Assembly (NCBI RefSeq): GCF_932526225.1
Contig: NC_064047.1
Location: 11,337,501 to 11,397,500, forward strand
Reading direction: 5' to 3'
Origin: Nematostella vectensis
Taxonomy: Eukaryota; Cnidaria; Anthozoa; Actiniaria; Edwardsiidae
DNA: 60,000 nt
Under the pieces are notes generated by a model, which saw nothing but the letters and a program-made list of their open reading frames with translations, had not been told where the DNA came from and made no database searches. This document shows, piece after piece, positions 46,597 to 60,000 of this stretch. Each line of letters begins with the position of its first letter. Position 1 is the stretch's first letter. Made by a program: the position numbers and the translations under genes.

Positions 46597-48213
46597 GGGG
46601 TGGGGGCTTTTCTCTGTTTTGTACAGGGTCAAAGTAATCCCCCACCCTTCCCCGGGACCATGGGTGTGGGGTTGGATGTGGGGGCTTTTCTCTGTTTTGT
46701 ACAGGGTCAAAGTAATCCCCCACCCTTCCCCAGGACCATGGGGGTGGGGGTGGATGTGGGGGCTTTTCTCTGTTTTGTACAGGGTCAAAGTAATCCCCCA
46801 CCCTTCCCCGGGACCATGGGGGTGGGGGTGGATGTGGGGGCTTTTCTCTGTTTTGTACAGTGTCAAAGTAATCCCCCACCCTTTCCCAGGACCATGGGTG
46901 TGGGGGTGGATGTGGGGGCTTTTCTCTGTTTTGTACAGTGTCAAAGTAATCCCCCACCCTTCCCCAGGACCATGGGTGTGGGGGTGGATGTGGGGGCTTT
47001 TCTCTGTTTTGTACAGTGTCAAAGTAATCCCCCACCCTTCCCCAGGACCATGGGGGAGGGGGTGGATGTGGGGGCTTTTCTCTGTTTTGTACAGTGTCAA
47101 AGTCTAATCCCCCACCCTTCCCCGGGACCATGGGGGTGGGGGTGGATGTGGGGGCTTTTCTCTGTTTTGTACAGTGTCAAAGTAATCCTCCACCCTTCCC
47201 CAGGACCATGGGGGTGGGGGTGGATGTGGGGGCTTTTCTCTGTTTTGTACAGTGTCAAAGTAATCCCCCACCCTTCCCCGGGACCATGGGGGTGGGGGTG
47301 GATGTGGGGGCTTTTCTCTGTTTTGTACAGTGTCAAAGTAATCCCCCACCCTTCCCCGGGACCATGGGGGTGGGGGTGGATGTGGGGGCTTTTCTCTGTT
47401 TTGTACAGTGTCAAAGTAATCCTCCACCCTTCCCCAGGACCATGGGGGTGGGGGTGGATGTGGGGGCTTTTCTCTGTTTTGTACAGTGTCAAAGTAATCC
47501 CCCACCCTTCCCCGGGACCATGGGGGTGGGGGTGGATGTGGGGGCTTTTCTCTGTTTTGTACAGTGTCAAAGTAATCCTCCACCCTTCCCCAGGACCATG
47601 GGGGTGGGGGTGGATGTGGGGGCTTTTCTCTGTTTTGTACAGTGTCAAAGTCTAATCCCCCACCCTTCCCCAGGACCATGGGTGTGGGGGTGGATGTGGG
47701 GGCTTTTCTCTGTTTTGTACAGTGTCAAAGTAATCCCCCACCCTTCCCCGGGACCATGGGGGTGGGGGTGGATGTGGGGGCTTTTCTCTGTTTTGTACAG
47801 TGTCAAAGTCTAATCCCCCACCCTTCCCTGGGACCATGGGTGTGGGGGTGGATGTGGGGGCTTTTCTCTGTTTTGTACAGTGTCAAAGTAATCCCCCACC
47901 CTTCCCCGGGACCATGGGGGTGGGGGTGGATGTGGGGGCTTTTCTCTGTTTTGTACAGTGTCAAAGTAATCCCCCACCCTTCCCTGGGACCATGGGTGTG
48001 GGGGTGGATGTGGGGGCTTTTCTCTGTTTTGTACAGTGTCAAAGTAATCCCCCACCCTTCCCTGGGACCATGGGTGTGGGGGTGGATGTGGGGGCTTTTC
48101 TCTGTTTTGTACAGTGTCAAAGTAATCCCCCACCCTTCCCCAGGACCATGGGTGTGGGGGTGGATGTGGGGGCTTTTCTCTGTTTTGTACAGTGTCAAAG
48201 TAATCCCCCACCC
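46597..48213. repeat. 78-bp satellite, about 21 copies
   Basis: Unit: GGGGGCTTTTCTCTGTTTTG, TACAGTGTCAAAGTAATCCC, CCACCCTTCCCCAGGACCAT, GGGTGTGGGGGTGGATGT (78 bp). Three copies carry an extra CT (AGTCTAATCC near 47101, 47650 and 47808). Because 78 is 26 codons, several frames on both strands stay open for up to 365 codons; the two-base insertions shift them. The copies are too uniform and simple to be taken as protein-coding. Confidence 0.97.
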
Positions 48214-48869
48214 TTTGAAGTTCCTTTTTGAGAGAAGCAACCATCACTTTCCTGGTTCTAAAAGAAGTGTTTAGGCTGCACACAGATATAATATGATGAT
48301 GTGTCTTAGAGTAATCAATCCAAATACCCAATTATTCGTGTTGGCAGAGTCGAGTTCCATTTCTTGGTGAACCTGACTCACAGAGTAATGTCAGTCTTAT
48401 TGGGATCAATACATACTTCGGTTGAGTCACTTATTGAACTTCGTACATAGCGTACAGGAGTTCTGGAATCTTGTCGAATTGTGTTCCGAATTTCATACGG
48501 CGCTTTGCTGTTTTCCGAAGTTGCCACTGAAGTTTGCTTAAATAAATCAGTCGAGAGATATTTAAGTTGCCTTAACACGCTCAAATTTGGCAATGTGAGT
48601 GATAATTACGGCCGTTCTTTGTTAGATTCCATGCCTCATTTCAACAATCTGTCGGCCATATTAGATTCGGTAAATACTCTAGTGTCGGTCTACCTGTGGA
48701 AAATGGGCCAGCCTTCGTCAGCTAGACGCCAAATTGGAAATTACCCAGAAGACCCTGGGGACGAGGTTGGTGCCACTTTTTTGTTGGCAGCGGTGTTGTT
48801 GAATAAAGCGCATGCGCGCCAGCGTGCTATAATCCAAGATGGCGGAACAAACAACAAGAAGGTAGCGCA
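48214..48869 (+). promoter_or_regulatory. CDK8 upstream/promoter region
   Basis: Unique sequence between the 78-bp satellite and the CDK8 start. CpG content rises towards GCATGCGCGCC (48811-48821), then CCAAGATGGCGG. A 138-codon frame across it ends after the CDK8 ATG in another frame and is taken as chance. Confidence 0.5.
48839..48865 (+). promoter_or_regulatory. 8-codon upstream reading frame in a YY1-like AAGATGGCGG element
   Basis: ATG inside AAGATGGCGG opens MAEQTTRR and stops at TAG (48863-48865), 4 nt before the CDK8 start codon. If transcription begins upstream of it, this would be a uORF; if YY1-type initiation falls downstream, it is only a promoter motif. Confidence 0.45.
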
Positions 48870-59256
<10,387 letters not shown>

Positions 59257-60000
59257 GTAAGGAATAGGCGTTTCGCCACTTTTATTATTCCATACGCTTT
59301 AGTTTTCCATGTACTTTAGCTTTCATCTATTTAAACTTTCATCCTCTTTCACCCTTTACAGAATGGATTACCTACTTATAACTATTAGGGTGCAAATTTA
59401 AAAGAATTCAAGGATTTTACAAGTTGTTTGGCTTTCACCAAAAGTCAAAGAAAAGCATCATGGGTAGGCTAAGCTGTCCCCTTTAATAGGACACGTGTTA
59501 GCCCAAACATTATCGAGTATTGGGTACTATCGACTGATTTGTACATTTAAGGACTGCTTTCGGATTATACTCTCTTTCTGTCTTATAACACTTTTTATTG
59601 TGTTGAAGATATGCGCTATTAACCTTAAAGTGCAAAGATTTCATACTATAAGTCTAAAAAAGTTGTGCATGTTGATTTGAGTGTGCTGTCCCTGAAGTAA
59701 ACTAAGATGATGATGTTGAGAGGTAATCCTTAGATCGCTCGTATTCCACGACATCCTACCTGCGCCAGTTTGTGCAAATTATCACTACTTGCATGTGTAT
59801 GATCGCCCTCAGGCTTATTTCACGCTTTTGTTATTCGGAATTACTCGGAAGCATTTTGGTGTCAATTTTATGTTAAATATTAATAACAGATAATACGATA
59901 TACAAGATATACTGTCCCTTTATTAAACAGTACAGAAAAGACTTTTGAATGTACGTGAATGGACTGTTGGTTTCTTGCCACAGAACATCATTCAATGTTA
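59257..60000. other. CDK8 intron sequence to window end, no exon seen
   Basis: AT-rich. The C-terminal, low-complexity part of CDK8 should be further downstream. No exon with good splice sites was recognised here. Confidence 0.5.

Noticed and set aside
46478-48331. Many 140-365-codon frames on both strands
   Set aside because: The 78-bp satellite is a multiple of three without stops; both strands are equally open, which marks repeat and not selection.

Overview
The window is eukaryotic and most likely comes from an early-branching animal, probably an anthozoan cnidarian such as a sea anemone. This is an inference. It rests on intron-dense genes whose proteins resemble the human orthologues closely and colinearly, AT-rich introns with GT-AG borders, many small inverted-repeat DNA transposons, a tRNA-derived SINE and an APE-type non-LTR retrotransposon. 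No species-specific sequence was tested.

Layout. (1) 756-16135 (+): a complete 22-exon DDX10-type DEAD-box helicase gene (765 aa). (2) 17428-21645 (-): a three-exon METTL7/TMT1-like membrane methyltransferase (292 aa), including a 34-nt middle exon. (3) An 874-bp divergent promoter interval carrying a 309-bp inverted-repeat transposon. (4) 22520-40406 (+): a complete 28-exon CWC22 gene (762 aa), the spliceosome and exon-junction-complex factor. (5) 40407-48869: a repeat-dominated interval with a 200-N gap, a 950-bp pyrimidine-only pentanucleotide tract, two possible exons of an unknown cysteine-rich protein, a SINE, a 64-bp satellite and a 21-copy 78-bp satellite. (6) 48870 to beyond the window end (+): a CDK8/CDK19 kinase gene, 11 exons seen (372 codons). 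Its eighth intron holds a 47-copy repeat and a full-length non-LTR retrotransposon with an intact 1096-aa reading frame.

The main genes act in unrelated processes (ribosome biogenesis, splicing/EJC loading, Mediator kinase module, a membrane methyltransferase). Nothing suggests an operon or a shared pathway.

The most striking signal is that tandem arrays sit exactly on exon-intron borders and have multiplied splice sites. There are 12 copies of the end of DDX10 exon 12 with its donor, 47 copies of the CDK8 exon 8 end with its donor, six copies of the CDK8 exon 6 start (three upstream copies keep AG and two have lost it), three copies of the CWC22 exon 13 donor, and a partial duplication of CDK8 exon 7 across its donor. 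Unit lengths at otherwise unrelated loci cluster at 61-65 bp. In the cases read through, the next in-frame codons bring a stop, so only the outermost authentic site gives a full-length protein. This looks like a recurrent duplication process acting on splice junctions and creating ladders of decoy splice sites.
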